Positions 33,932 through 45,900 of a stretch of DNA of 64,000 nt are shown piece after piece. The stretch covers positions 2,879,547 to 2,943,546 of the forward strand of contig QRDG01000527.1 of NCBI GenBank assembly GCA_012064385.1, read 5' to 3'. The number at the start of each line of letters is the position of its first letter. Positions within the stretch are counted from its first letter, which is position 1. The DNA comes from Puccinellia tenuiflora. Its lineage: Eukaryota > Streptophyta > Magnoliopsida > Poales > Poaceae. Both the position numbers and the translations under genes were made by a program. The notes under the pieces are model-generated. The model was not told where the DNA came from. It was given only the letters and a program-made list of their open reading frames with translations, and did not search any database.

Positions 33932-34835
33932 TGCCATAGGTAGACTTATCTTGGGGCCGATGGACGCTGGAGGTACCGAGGAGGGTAGGTGCGTGTAGAG
34001 ACGCACACGGAAAGACACAAACACACACCGATTTACCCAGGTTCAGGGCTCTCGTGAGGAGATAAAACCCCTACTCCTGCTTGTCTGATCTATATATGAT
34101 GGATTACACTTGAGCTACACAACGCTCCTTGAGCTGTATGGAAAAACTAAGAACTGAAGGCACTAAACCGAGTCTCGGAGTGACTCTGGTGTTCTACGGA
34201 GCAGCGTTCCGAGTCTGGTGAGGCGTGGTCTGAGTGGTCGTTGTAAAAGGAACCCCTGGTGCTCCTTATATAGGGAAACCCAGGGCACAAGTTAGGGCTG
34301 ACGTTTGTGCTGGCGTAGGCAGCACTGTGGCCACGCCTGGGCCTCTGACCGCTTCCGTCATGCCCGCGTGGCATGTCTAATCCATCAACTCCTGTGCACT
34401 GCTCCATGGTACTGCATCGGTCAGCAGCATGGAGGCCTGACTCCCCATACCGTGACCACCGAGTCAAGGAGTAGGCAGCACGTCCCATCGTGCCAGTGGC
34501 AGGACGCCTGCCCCGTGATTGTAGGGACAAGACGTGAGCCTTGACTGCTCTCCGAGATAGACTCCTGACTCGGTTTCTCCTTTCCTGCACACAAGAAGAA
34601 CAAAGAGGGATCCGACACACAACTTGTATGGTCCGACATACGGGTATGTCGGTTTAACCTTAACCCGGTCGACTTCCAGTATGCCGGTATGGTATGTCGG
34701 TTTATTGCTGACCCGGTCAACTCCGGGTCTACTTGTACCTTGGCATCTTGACCCCATCCGGGGGTTGCCCCCCGACATGCACCCCAGCCCCTGCCCCACC
34801 TGACGTATGGGTCCCACCCAGACCCCCACCTGACA
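33932..34835 (-). repeat. Probable solo LTR inside the CACTA element
   Basis: The sequence starts TGCCATAGGTAGACTTATC and contains ACCGATTTACCCAGGTTCAG and CTTATATAGGG near 34265-34275, both typical of grass Gypsy LTRs read on the minus strand. No internal retroelement sequence or second LTR follows. The right border is uncertain (34760-34840), and I found no convincing target duplication. Confidence 0.5.
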
Positions 34836-35338
34836 TGATCAAATCAACTTTTGTTGAAGTTGGTCCGATTTGAACTACGAGTGTCACATAGTTTGGTTGT
34901 TATTTTTTACGAATAACTTTTAGATCCACAATATGTACTTTCTTTAGAGATCTTTTGGCGCTTTTTGCTGGATTGGAGTTATGATTAGGTTTAGGTTTAG
35001 GGTTTAAAGTCAAGGTTTAGGATTAGACACAACTAATTCAAAAAAAATCAGAAATCTTGTTGGATCTATTTTTGTATCCAAAAAATGATTGGTTGACCTC
35101 TTCCAAAAGTTTGGAAAAATATGTAATTTTGTTTGCACTACTTTTGTTTGCAAAACCTTATATCCTATTTTATGTAAAAATAATAATAAAAGAAAAAGAA
35201 CACACACAAAAAAGGATTTGAGGAGTGTCGCCAGCCAGGCCCAAGGCCCAGCTGACCCCAAACCCTAGCTCCCACCTGCCCTCCACCTTAGCATTTTTCC
35301 TTCTACACCCCCGCCTCTGTTTATTTCTTTCCCTGAAC

Positions 35339-35340
<2 letters not shown>
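34836..35340. other. CACTA interior without genes
   Basis: AT-rich linker between the solo LTR and the captured OTU-like fragment. Nothing further recognised. Confidence 0.4.

Positions 35341-35342
<2 letters not shown>

Positions 35343-35388
<46 letters not shown>
35343..35388 (+). repeat. CT microsatellite
   Basis: About 23 CT repeats, in the position of a 5' leader upstream of the captured OTU-like fragment. CT-rich leaders are common in grass genes. Confidence 0.9.
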
Positions 35389-35389
<1 letters not shown>

Positions 35390-35733
35390 ACACACCCCCG
35401 TCCCGCCTCCTCGATCTGGATCGAGAACACCACCTACGCAGTAGAAACCCTAGCTTCCCCGGCACCTCATCGCTCGCTGTCAGCTGGTCCGTCCGCCTCC
35501 TCGCTCGCGTGTCAACGCATCCTCCTCGCTCGCTCGCTGCCAGCTGGTCCGGCCGCCCAGGAGCTTGCGGTCGCCGGATCCGGCCGTCCCCACATCACCG
35601 CCGCCGGATCCAAAGACGTATCCTCCTCCTCGCTCGCCGACGCCTACGTCCGAAGCAAGGAGCAAATTCAACTACGACCTGATGCTCCTGCTAATACCGT
35701 GTGTAGGGAGCTCCGCATCTAAGTCCAGCCGCC

Positions 35734-36022
35734 ATGGTCGTGCGGGACCAAGAAGATCTGGACGCCGACATCGTCCGTTGGGGCCTGCACCCACCTCCTC
35801 CCCGACGGCCACTGCGCCCACCGTCCCCAGCCCCCCACCACCGACTACGCCCCGCAGCCTCCGCCGCTGACCCTGCACGCCCACCTCGATGGGGCCGCCG
35901 CCGAGGTCAGAGGCGACGCGGTGGAGAACGATGAGGTCATCGCGCACGCGCTGCAGGAGGAGCTCGCGCAGGTGGCCATGGGCAAGGCCTCGGGGACCTC
36001 CCCGCCGCCAACGCCGTCCTAA
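35734..36022 (+). pseudogene. Captured N-terminal fragment resembling an OTU-type deubiquitinase
   Basis: From ATG 35734 the frame reads DLDADIVRWGLH. After a likely one-base insertion in a C-run near 35796, another frame reads LLPDGH and later ENDEVIAHALQEELAQVAM. These pieces match the general start of plant OTU deubiquitinases of the OTU9/OTU12 type, which remove ubiquitin with a Cys-His-Asp site. Only the regulatory N-terminus is present; the catalytic OTU fold is absent. A second piece after the Gypsy insertion, GLDGQVGERLNDMVPLP (about 47337-47392), fits the next conserved segment of the same family. It lies inside a CACTA element and is frameshifted, so it is a transduplicated relic, not a working gene. 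Confidence 0.5.
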
Positions 36023-36129
36023 CGCAGCAGTGCGTCCGCCCTGAGACCGTCAGCTATCCGCCCTCAAGTGTGTGGTTCTTCCTTCACACACAACTGCACA
36101 TCAAATGGCCGTGGCGTGTAGACAATTTC

Positions 36130-37086
36130 TGTTGTGTCTTGGATCACGGACACCGGGAGTAAAGGATACCCCCTTTTTAGGTTCGGTGGGGGGCGCAGAG
36201 GAGGCCGAAGATCGTCTTCTGCCCGGGGGCTTCGCTTCGATGCTCGAGATCTACATACTAGCAAGCATCACAGAGACACAAGGAGTTTACCCAGGTTCGG
36301 GCCGCCCGGAGGCTAACAACCCTACTCCTGCATGTCTGGATTGAGCGGTGTATCATGGTGTAGCTTTACAAGGGTGGTCGCGGGTGAGAACCTGGGAGGT
36401 GTTGGATAGAGGTTGAAGACGAACAGATCCTGACCCTGAGGAGATCACCTCTCGCCTAAGCTAATCGGGGACTTGTGCACTACCTAGCCTAGCCTCCTTC
36501 TTCACGATGATTCCTCCTCCCTTGGGTGCCTCGGTCCTCCTTTTATAGGCTAAGGGGATACCACAGGTGCACCCTTGGGGCCGGAGGGGTTTTGGCGGGA
36601 AAACCCCTCCGGGTTCTCTTTAGGAGGCGACGTGGCCTCCTCTCGTCCAAGTATTCTTCTCAGAGGGGGTAGGTGGGATCGCCCACCTTTTCTAGAGAGG
36701 GCGGACAGAGGCTGACAGCTTTTCCGCCTCTGCCCCCCTTTGGCGCCTCCGTCTTCTTGGCGCCCAAGTCTTCTAGGAGCTTCCAGCCGGAGCTGGCAAG
36801 CTTATCCTCTTGGCGTAGTGGAGGTTGGTTCCCGGGGCGAGCCTGGCCTACTGTCGGGCGTCGGGTCCCCGGGACCTCCGTGCCTGCTTCCGGGTCGAGG
36901 GGGCCCTAGAGGGTCCCCGAGTCCTTGGCCTTGGTTGTCGATGCCGCACGCGTCGGGACGCCGTGGGGCAGATGGGGGGCATTTGCCAGTCTTGAGCCTT
37001 GGCCTTGAGTGCCTCCTTGGTGGGCCCATGTGCGATGGACCCACTTTGACTGCATCAGGGGAACTCCATGTTCCACTGTTGCGACA
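36130..37086 (-). repeat. 3' LTR of the Gypsy element
   Basis: 957 bp, TG...CA. About 3% divergent from the 5' LTR. Read on the plus strand it contains CCTTTTATAGGCTAAGG near 36538-36554. Confidence 0.9.
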
Positions 37087-37488
37087 GTAGCCCCCGGGCA
37101 TAGTCCCGGCGGCCATGCCCTTCTGCCGCCAGGGCTATGACCAAAAAGAGTCAAAGTGGGTCCCCGGCGTCAGGTCTTGATCGTCTTGTCACATCCACCT
37201 GAGCCGCGCACCACGAAGGTGCGCATCTCACGGGTCTCGAAGTTATCCACCCGATGGAGTAATTGCGCCAACTTCCTCGATTCTCGGTAATGGAGAAAGC
37301 GAGGAGACGGCCGCTGAGGGCACACCCGAGCCTTCTTAAAGGTAGGGACACCCCTCAGGATCTTCATTCGTCTTCATTCCTTCTTCAACCCCACCTTTCC
37401 TCAGAGGTGAGTGCGTCAGTGGCGGAGGCTAAGAGAGGACCTGGTCGCTTGTGCTCGTCCTCGGTAGGCGCAGAGGGGCGTCCGGTAG

Positions 37489-38049
37489 TCGCAGAAGAGT
37501 TGTTCCCGAGGCCGAGCGAGGCGCGGTCGCGGCCGCGGTCATGGAAGCCGAGGTCGTGGAGGTTGCGGAGCGGGAGATTCGCCGGGCCCTTCCTCGAGGA
37601 GGACGACCCACACCGGCTTCCCTCCGTTCGAGTTCGTCGTGGATCTGGATAGAAGACTGCATGGCCGACTTCATCTGCCGGACTCCTTCATTGCGGCGGT
37701 GGACACGGACGACGGCCGGGCCATCGGCTTCTGGTTGCAGGTCGAGGGTTGTCCCAACGGCCCCTCCTGGGTCGAAGTGGAGAACACCGTCGCCGGCTCC
37801 ATGCTCCTGGGGAAGGGATGGAAAGCGTTCGCGCGCTCCCGTCGCCTTATCCGGGGGCAGTACCTGTCATTCGAGTACGACGGGGATGAGACGCTCTCCG
37901 TGAAGTTCTTCCGTGGCGACGGAGGACGCGAGGATTGCTGTGCGGAGAGCGCCAGCAGCAGTCGCAGCAGCAGCTACGATGAGGAGGACGATGATGAAGA
38001 TGAAGAGGACTCCCCCAGCATCAAGGCTGAGAGGAGCCCGCTTCCCTGA
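37489..38049 (+). CDS. B3-domain-like protein encoded antisense within the Gypsy element
   Basis: The open frame begins after a stop at 37488, and a strong acceptor (TCGCAG) lies at 37489-37494. An upstream donor (CAGAG|GTGAGT near 37406) suggests a spliced leader, so no in-frame ATG is needed in this exon alone, and the true start is unresolved. The frame starts Gly/Arg-rich (GRGHGSRGRGG). It then reads LHLPDSFIAAVD, GFWLQVEGC, WVEVENT, MLLGKGWKAFARS and GQYLSFEYDGD, the strand and helix order of a plant B3 DNA-binding domain (about 100 residues). It ends in an acidic Ser/Glu/Asp tail. It runs opposite to gag-pol, between integrase and the 3' LTR. The frame is intact although gag-pol is heavily broken. 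B3 domains bind DNA; the role here is unknown. Confidence 0.65.
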   Translation, partial: SQKSCSRGRARRGRGRGHGSRGRGGCGAGDSPGPSSRRTTHTGFPPFEFVVDLDRRLHGRLHLPDSFIAAVDTDDGRAIGFWLQVEGCPNGPSWVEVENTVAGSMLLGKGWKAFARSRRLIRGQYLSFEYDGDETLSVKFFRGDGGREDCCAESASSSRSSSYDEEDDDEDEEDSPSIKAERSPLP

Positions 38050-38360
38050 AGGTCCGGGGGTGGCACCGCGGCAGCGCCCCTTGAAGATGTCCTTGACCTC
38101 CTTCTTGGCGGCCTCGTCTTCATACTTCTAGAAGTAGCGCCTTCCGTGGTGCGGGGATGCTCCTTGCTTGCGTAGGAGCCAACCTTTCTTTGTAAAAAGT
38201 AGGCCCCATTGTAGACCTTTGGATGACGAAAAGCTTGTACTCTTGTTGTCGCTTGGCCTTCGAGCTGAATAGATGCAATCGGGAACGGCTTTCTGCAAAA
38301 CTCGCTCTAGAATGTGGCACCAGCAGAACCGTCAGGGGGGCCGGTGGGGAACAGAGGGCC

Positions 38361-38368
38361 TATAAAAG
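38361..38368 (+). promoter_or_regulatory. TATA box of an antisense gene in the Gypsy element
   Basis: TATAAAAG in the context GGGCCTATAAAAGGC, 88 bases before the ATG at 38456. Orientation is opposite to the retroelement transcript. Confidence 0.7.
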
Positions 38369-38455
38369 GCTCTCTAGCCCCCAGTTCCATGGCCACCCTT
38401 AGTCTTGTTGTTTCTTGCTTCTTGCCCTTCCTGCCCCTTCACAAACCACAGGGCT

Positions 38456-38933
38456 ATGTCGGGGGAGGTAGGGATGTCCTTCTCAGGGACGTCGACGGCG
38501 GCGTCCGTGCACCGGGGCGCGGCGGAGGCTCCCAGGGAAGTTGGGGCCCGTGCCACTGGAGGAGAGGATGAGGTGATGTCGCGTCTGGCCCTTGCCAGGG
38601 GCGTTTCTCGCTTGGCGACGATCTCTGGTCCTGCAGCTCAGGAGGAGGCTCGGGTGCGGGCGCTCCGCAGGTCTCAGCTTCTGGCGGCCTTGAAGGAGAG
38701 GACCGCGGGGATCCCGGAGGTATCCCAGCTCTGGGAGGAGTTCGATGCCATCGAACAGGTCAGTGTTGTGCTTCTCTCGGCCCCTCGCTCCTCTTGGGCC
38801 TGGTCTAGATCCTGACCGAACTTGTCCCCTGTCACAGGCGGACGACAACGCCATGAGCGAGGTGGCGGCCGAGGTGGTCTCCCTGCTCCACTGTCTGGCG
38901 CCCGGACGCACCAGACCGCCAGGAGACGCCTGA
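38456..38933 (+). CDS. Small spliced antisense gene of the Gypsy element, 132 aa, unknown function
   Basis: Exon 38456-38758 and exon 38838-38933 join in phase through a GT-AG intron of 79 bp (ACAG|GTCAGT to GTCACAG). The product has a Ser/Thr/Ala/Gly-rich start, then a helical charged part (RALRRSQLLAALKER, VSQLWEEFDAIEQ) and a second helix in exon 2 (AMSEVAAEVVSLLHCL). A TATA box 88 bases upstream supports a real promoter. It lies right after the B3-like ORF and shares its strand. No family is recognised. Antisense extra genes in this position are known from some grass Gypsy lineages, with unclear roles. Confidence 0.55.
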
Positions 38934-39952
38934 AAAAATCCTTCCGGGTTCTCCCTCTCATCCCAGGCGTCCCCGGGAATTGAGAGGTCCCCCGTCGGGC
39001 GCGAACAAGGCAAGGGTGCGCAGCAAGGAGCGCTAACTCCAAGCTGGCCTTAGTAGCACAGGGTCTAGTAGTTGCACAACCGAATGTAAATTCAAAAATG
39101 TAATTCAGAATGTAAATTCGGATGTATGAAACCCTAGCCTCAACTCCCGGGGTCATTTCCGAAATCTTCCTTTACACTCACGCGCTGTCTGGTTTTCTGA
39201 GGAGGCCGCTTAGGTGCCAAGGTACTCTACCTCTGCACGATAGATGTACCCCCTAAGTCGGACTATACCTTCCGGGAGTCCTTCGCCACTGTCCACGGGT
39301 ACTAGGCCAGAGGGAAACAGACCGTTCACCGGGGTGGTCGCCTACCCCCGCAAAGGCTCTCATTAACCGTCAACCATGCGCAGGTCGATGGTATATTGAC
39401 TCCAAGCGAGATGTCATGCCTAAATGCAGGATGCTGATGCAAAAAACTTAGCTGTTTTCTTGTCGCGCCTCCATCCCATCCAGTCCTTCCCGGGTGTCGA
39501 ACTCCATTGGTGTCCCGCCGCCCAATCCTGCCCAGGAAGGAGCTACACACAGCAAACTTTTAGTAGGAAAAGAATGGACCCTCTTTCCTATCATGCTAGC
39601 TTGTTATCCGAAGCAAGCTGTAAGCACAGTTGGTAGTACATTTCTGTGGTGAGGTGCATTTCACCACAGCACTGCCCGATTCCCCTCTCCGCGGCAGCAC
39701 GGCATGATCGAGCGGCGGTGCCTAGCCCACCGAGGCCACTCGTGGCGCTTCTACCCGTCTGCCACCGGTACATAACAGCCCCCTGCTTACGGGTTGCTAA
39801 GGATAACACGTTTCCATGGAAGGATTGAGGCTCACGGAAATTGAAATAACTTATCTTTTATTCTCCTGGCGACGATTCTCACACCCTATTACGGAACACT
39901 AGTCCCCTGGGCGTGCTTTAACGGATCCGACGTTTGCGATTCATGTTCGTAA
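38934..39952. other. Gypsy element 3' noncoding region
   Basis: Between the antisense genes and the end of the integrase frame. Short open frames only. Confidence 0.5.
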
Positions 39953-42900
39953 TCAGGGGTAGAATTTCCGAAGATTCTCGATGTTCCAGGCATTGCCTTT
40001 CGGCCGGCCTTGCTCGTCCTCAAGGTACACCGTTCCGGGTTTCAGGGTATGTGTCACCCGAAAGGGTCCTTCCCACTTTGATGACATTTTGTTCAGGCCT
40101 TGCATGCTTTGCCTCTTGCGGAGTACCATGTCTCCGGGTTGAAGCTCCCGAGAGCGAATATGACGACTGTGGTATCGGCGGAGTCCTTGCTGGTACCGAG
40201 CTGACCGTAAGGAGGCCCGACACCTACTCTCTTCTAGCAGGTTTATGTCATCGACCCTTCGCTCTTCTTGTGTGTTTTCATCATATGCGAGCACCCGGGG
40301 TGATCCGTACTTGAGTTCTGATGGCAGTACAGCTTCTGCTCCGTAGACAAGGAAGAAGGATGTCTCTCCAGTGGCTCTGCTTGGTGTTATTCTGAGTGAC
40401 CACGATACGCTTGGCAGGTGATTAATCCAGTTTTTTCCCTTGTTCTCTAGCTTGTCAAAGGCTTTGGTCTTCAATCCCTTGAGAGCTTCTGCATTTGCTC
40501 GCTCTACTTGCCCGTTGCTTCTTGGGTAGGACACCGAGGCGAAACACACCTTGATGCCCATTTCTTCGCAGAAGTTGAGGAAGGCTTTGCTTGTGAACTG
40601 AGTGCCATTGTCGGTGATGATTCTGTTTGCTGCTCCGAATCGGTAGACGATTCCTTCGATGAACTTGATGGCGGCCTGAGCTGTCTGACGTGGAACTGGA
40701 ATTACTTCCACCCACTTTGTGAACTTGTCGATTGCCACGAATAGGTACTCGTGACCTCCCATAGACTTTGGTATCTTGCCGACGATGTCCAGCCCCCAGA
40801 CCGCGAATGGCCAGGAGATTGGTATCGGCTGCAACGCTTGAGCTGGCTGGTGCGTGTTCTTGGCGCAGTACTGGCAAGCTTCGCAGGTCTTGACTAGCTG
40901 CTCCGCGTCATGAAGCACCGCTGGCCAGTAGAACCCTTGGCGGAAAACCTTCCCCGCCAAAGATCTTGAAGCCACATGACTTGAGCATATCCCTTCATGT
41001 ATGTCCTTCAGTAGTTCTCGGCCTTGTTCTTGCGATATGCACCGTAGCTTGACTCCGTTTTTGCGCCGCCGGTAGAGCTCGCCGTCGATTAGGACGTAGA
41101 ACTTTTCCCGTCGGGCCACTTGCTCGGCTTCGTGGTCGTCCTCCGAAAGGACGTGCTCCACCATGTACTTGATGATGTCCTGGGCCCAGGGCGGGTGGGT
41201 CCGTTCCACCAGCAGTACCTCCTGGCCAGAAGGGAAGCAGAGCTTCTTCAGCCGTGGGCACTGCCGGGTCTTGAGCTTCCGGGCTGGCTACTCGTGTTGT
41301 CGATGTAGAAGGGTTGCCAGCCTCCTTTGTCGTTGAAGAACTTGGCTTCAGCCTCTCGGGAGAGACTGAAGGTCGCTTGAGCACCTCGATGTAGATCCCG
41401 GGAGGTACCGGTTCTCGCTTGGATGCCAGTTGTGATAGCTCGTCCGCCGATGTGTTTTCCTCCCGCGGCACGTAAGCAGCTCTGAAGCTACTGAAGCGTC
41501 GCTGAAGTTTCCACACTTCTTCGACGTACGGCGCCATCTGAGGACAGGCGTACTCTTTGTTGACTTGCTTGATGACCAGCTAAGAGTCACCCTTGACGAT
41601 GATCTTGCTGATGCCGAGGCCGATGGCAGCACGATGTTCCACGAGCAGACCTTCGTACTCCGTCGTGTTGTTGGAGATGTTTCCTTGGTAGTGCATTTGG
41701 ACGACATGTTTCAGGCGGTCACCAGTTGGTGAAGTGAGGACGACCCCGACACCTCCTTGTCCCTTGGTGTAGGAGCCATCGAAGTGCATGGTCCAGGTGT
41801 CGGGATCCTCCTTCCCGGGAAGGCTCGTCTCCTCCTCCGGGTTGTCGATCGCCGTCTCGGTCCACTCTGCTGTGAAGTCAGCCGGCGCTTGGCTCTTGAT
41901 GTTGTCCATGTGCTCGAACTTGAGTCCGAAACACTGGAGTTCCATGGCCCACGCCGAGATGCGTCCGGTGGCCAGCGGGTTCTCCAGAGGACTCCTCTGG
42001 TTGTACTTGGACACCACCGTGATCGGGTGCCCCTTGAAGTATGGCCTCATCTTGCGAGAGGCGATGAGGATTGCTAGCAGTAGCTTCTGCATCATGGGAT
42101 AGCACTCCCGGGCGTCACGCAGCACTGAGCTGATGAAGTAAACCAGGTGCTGCACCTTGCGGGTCGCCGATCCCTTGACGGGTTCGACGTCTTCCACGTC
42201 CTCGGCGCTCCGGGGTTTTGTTGGAGTAGCCCCCGGCTGCGTCGCCTTGGAGTGCATTTCTTCATCCTCATCGCATGGCTCGATGATGACGGGAGGGGGC
42301 GGGGTGCTGGGGTCCTCGGACCCCTGAACACCTGGCCGCCCCTTCTTGCTTGTCTGCCCCAGGGACGGGTCCCCGGGACGCTTGCCCTTGCTTGACTTCT
42401 TTGGAGATGCGTCGCGCTCGGCCACCAGCACGGCGCTGACCACCTGGTTGGTGGCCGCGATGTACAACAGCAGGGGCTACTTTTCCTTTGGGTCCACAAG
42501 GACGGGTGGCAAGGAGAGGTAACTCTTGAGAGATTGGAGAGCTTCCTCTGCCTCGGGGTTCCACTCCACGGGGCCCGATTTCTTGAGCAACTTGAAGAAC
42601 GGCAAAGCCCGCTCTCCAAGCCTTGAGATGAAGCGCCCGAGTGCCGCGATGCACCCGTTGAGGCGCTGCACGTCCTTGACTCGCCGGGGCGCTTCCATTC
42701 GTTCGATGGCCTTGATCTTGTCGGGATTCGCCTCGATCCCCCGGTGGGAGATCAGGAAACCCAACAGCTTGCCGGACGGGACCCCGAACACGCACTTGTC
42801 GGGGTTGAGCTTGAAGTTGACCCGGCGGAGGTTGTCGAAAGTCTCGTGCAGGTCCTGGACAAGAGAGTCCTGGAACCTTGTCTTGACCACAATGTCGTTG

Positions 42901-45900
42901 ATGTAGGCTTCAACGTTGTGGCCCAGCTGGGTCCCAAGGCACGCTTGCATCGCGCGCTGGAAGGTAGCGCCGGCGTTCCGGAGGCCGAAAGGCATCCGGG
43001 TGTAGCAGTAGCAGCCCCTGGGGGTGATGAAGGCCGTCTTCTCCTGGTCCTCGACCGCCATCAGTATCTGGTGGTACCCGGAGAAGGCATCCAGGAAACA
43101 CAGTGACTCGCAACCGGCTGTAGAGTCCACGATTTGATCGATGCGCGGCAGAGGGAACGGGTCCTTCGGGCAGGCCTTGTTCAGATCTGTGAAGTCGACG
43201 CAGAGTCGCAGCTTGGAGGAGTTCGGCTTTGGCACCACCACTAGGTTGGCTACCCAGGTGGGATGAGGCACCACCTTGATGACGCTGGCTTCTAGTAGTT
43301 TGTCGGTCTCGGAGACGATGAACTCCAACTTTTCCTTACTCTGCTTCCGCAGAACCTGCTTCACGGGCCGGGCGTCCGTGTTTACCGCCAGCTTGGGCTC
43401 GATCACCTCCCTTGGCACACCGGGCAAACCCGACGCTTCCCATGCGAAGACGTCAGAATTTTCCCGAAGGAAGGCGACGAGCGCGCTTTCCTATTTGTCG
43501 GTGAGGTGGGCGCCGATGGTGACGGTGCGAGAGCCGTCACTCGTGAGCGCCACCTTCTTGGTCATCTACGGGTCGCCGCGGAATGGCGCCCTCTTGGAGG
43601 CCGCGGGCGCCGAGCCCCCGGGGTTCCCTCCGCCCCCGAGAGCAGCATCAGCACCAGCGTCTTGCATGTCTTGTCGGGTGTCCACCGTCGCGGCCACCGT
43701 CTGGTTCAGTCTCTGGACGCAGTAGACGGCGTCGTCGATGTCGGCCTTGATCCTGATCACCCCCCAAGCCGCCGGGATTTTCATCATGTTGTAGGCGAAA
43801 TGGGAGACGACCATGAACTTGGCCAGCGCGGGTCGGCCGAGTATGCCGTTGTAGGGGAGTGGCGTGTCGGTGATGTCGAAGATGATCTCCTTGGTGCAGA
43901 AGTTCTCGGGGCCACCAAACGTGACCGGAAGAGAAATCTTCCCCAACGGCCGTGTGATGTTCCCGTTCACACCTTGGAACATGCCAGTGTCTTGCAGGCG
44001 GGAGAAAGGGATTTGCAAAGTGGCCAGGACCTTTGCCGTCAGCAGGTTGAGGCTAGAGCCTCCGTTGACCAGCATCTTGGTGACCTTGAAGTTGTAGATG
44101 ATGGGCGACACGACCAGGGGCAGTGTCCCTACCCCGACGGTGTTGTCAGGGTGATCTTCCGGGTCGAAGGAGATGACCTGGTTAGACCACTCCAGGGGCT
44201 TTGACGGCGCCAGGGCGACCGCGTTCAGCTCCCGGACGAGTCTCTTGCCGGCGCTGTTGGAGGGAGGCAGGGAGGCTCCCCCGTGAATGCACCCGACGAC
44301 GCCATTGACTTCTTGGAATTGTCCGTTGTTGCCGCCCTGAGGAGCCGGAGCGTCCCCGTTGTCGGCGAACTCCGCGTTGTTTGGCCCACGTCCGCCTTGA
44401 CCACCGCGCCCTCCTCCACGTCCTCCACCACGTCCCCATCCCCGGCCGCCACCGCCTTGGCGACCGGTGGGACAGTTCCGGGAGTAGTGCCCGTGAAGTC
44501 CGCAGTTGAAGCAGGCACCTGGGCCGGTCCCGCCTCCTTGACGTTGTGTGCGCGCGGCGAGGCCGTTCACTTGACGGCAGTCCTTGAGCAGGTGATTGCC
44601 GTCGGGGTGGACATGGCACCATGGATCTTCATCCCCCTCAGAAGTCGAGGCTGGCTTGACCTTCTTGGGAAGAGGCTCGGTGACGAAGACGCGCTTGTCG
44701 GGACCGGAGTCCCACTTCTTGCTCTTGGCGGGGGTGGCCTTGTCCTCGGGTTCTTCTTCCCCGGGACTCTGACCCCCTCTTCTGCGCGGGCGCAGCGGTC
44801 TGTAAGCTCCCATAGCTCGCGGGTACTCTCGATGCGATGAGTGCTCAACTTCTCGCGCATCCGGGTATGTCGAACGTTGGCGTGGAAGGACTGAATAACC
44901 AGCTCCTACTTGATGCTGGGGATGGTGTTCATCTTTTGGGTAAAGCGTTGGATGAACTTGCGGAGAGTTTCACCCGGAAGCTGCTTGAAGTCGTGCAGGT
45001 CGCTTGGAACTCCTGGGCACTGGTAGCCGCCCTGGAAAACTCCCAGGAACGCCTCCTTCAGTGACCGCCAGGATCGAATGGAGCACTTGGGGAGGTTGAG
45101 AAGCCATGACTGAGCGTCTCCCTTCAGGGCCAATGGAAACCAATTGTCCATCATGACTTCGTCGGCCCCGGCAACCACTGCAGCCAGCGAGTACACCTCC
45201 AGGAAGTCCCGGGGGTTGGTGGTGCCATCGTAGCGGAGGACGTCAATCTTGAACTTCTTGGGCCAGGTGGCCTAGCGAAACTCGGGAGAAAGGGCGAGGC
45301 AGCCCTCGGCGATGTCATCATCCCGATCCTCCCGCCGATGACGCTCTCGACGACGCTCGATGCGGGTGCGTGCATCCTCGTGGAGACGGTTGTTGAGGTC
45401 ATTGCGCAGATCCAGGTTGAGCATGGAGGATGAACCAACGGAGATGGCCGGGCCGCCGTTGCGGTTCACCCGAGCCGCCGTGGGAGGGTTTGCTTGAGGA
45501 GGCACGGCTTCACCTGGGCGATCTCCTCGGGGAGGGTCCCGGGGTTCTCGCGCTTCTGCTCCCTTGGCTCCGGGGCTGTCGACGGTGGGGGCATGAACGG
45601 GCTCACACCTGGGACCGCCGTCGACGAAGTGGAGGAGTTCCTCCACTCGGGTCCGCTACCCTTGGTAGACCTTGGGGTTGTCGGTGCTGGGTGGAAACTG
45701 GATTAGAGCCTTGGCGGTGACGAGGGCGTCGTGACTAGCATGCGCGTCGTCCGAGAGGAGAGTGCTGGACTTGATCTTGGTTCCCTGCTGACCCTTGCCA
45801 GCGCGGGTTCCCTCGCTCTTTTCTCCGGCAGAGAAGTCCTTGCCGGTGTTACCGCCCATGCTCTTCTCCACGCCACCATCTTCGCCGCCCTGGGTTGGGC

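Noticed and set aside
43566..44840. Plus-strand frames opposite gag-pol
   Set aside because: Antisense shadows of a GC-rich coding strand, without splice structure or domains, unlike the antisense frames at 37.5-38.9 kb.
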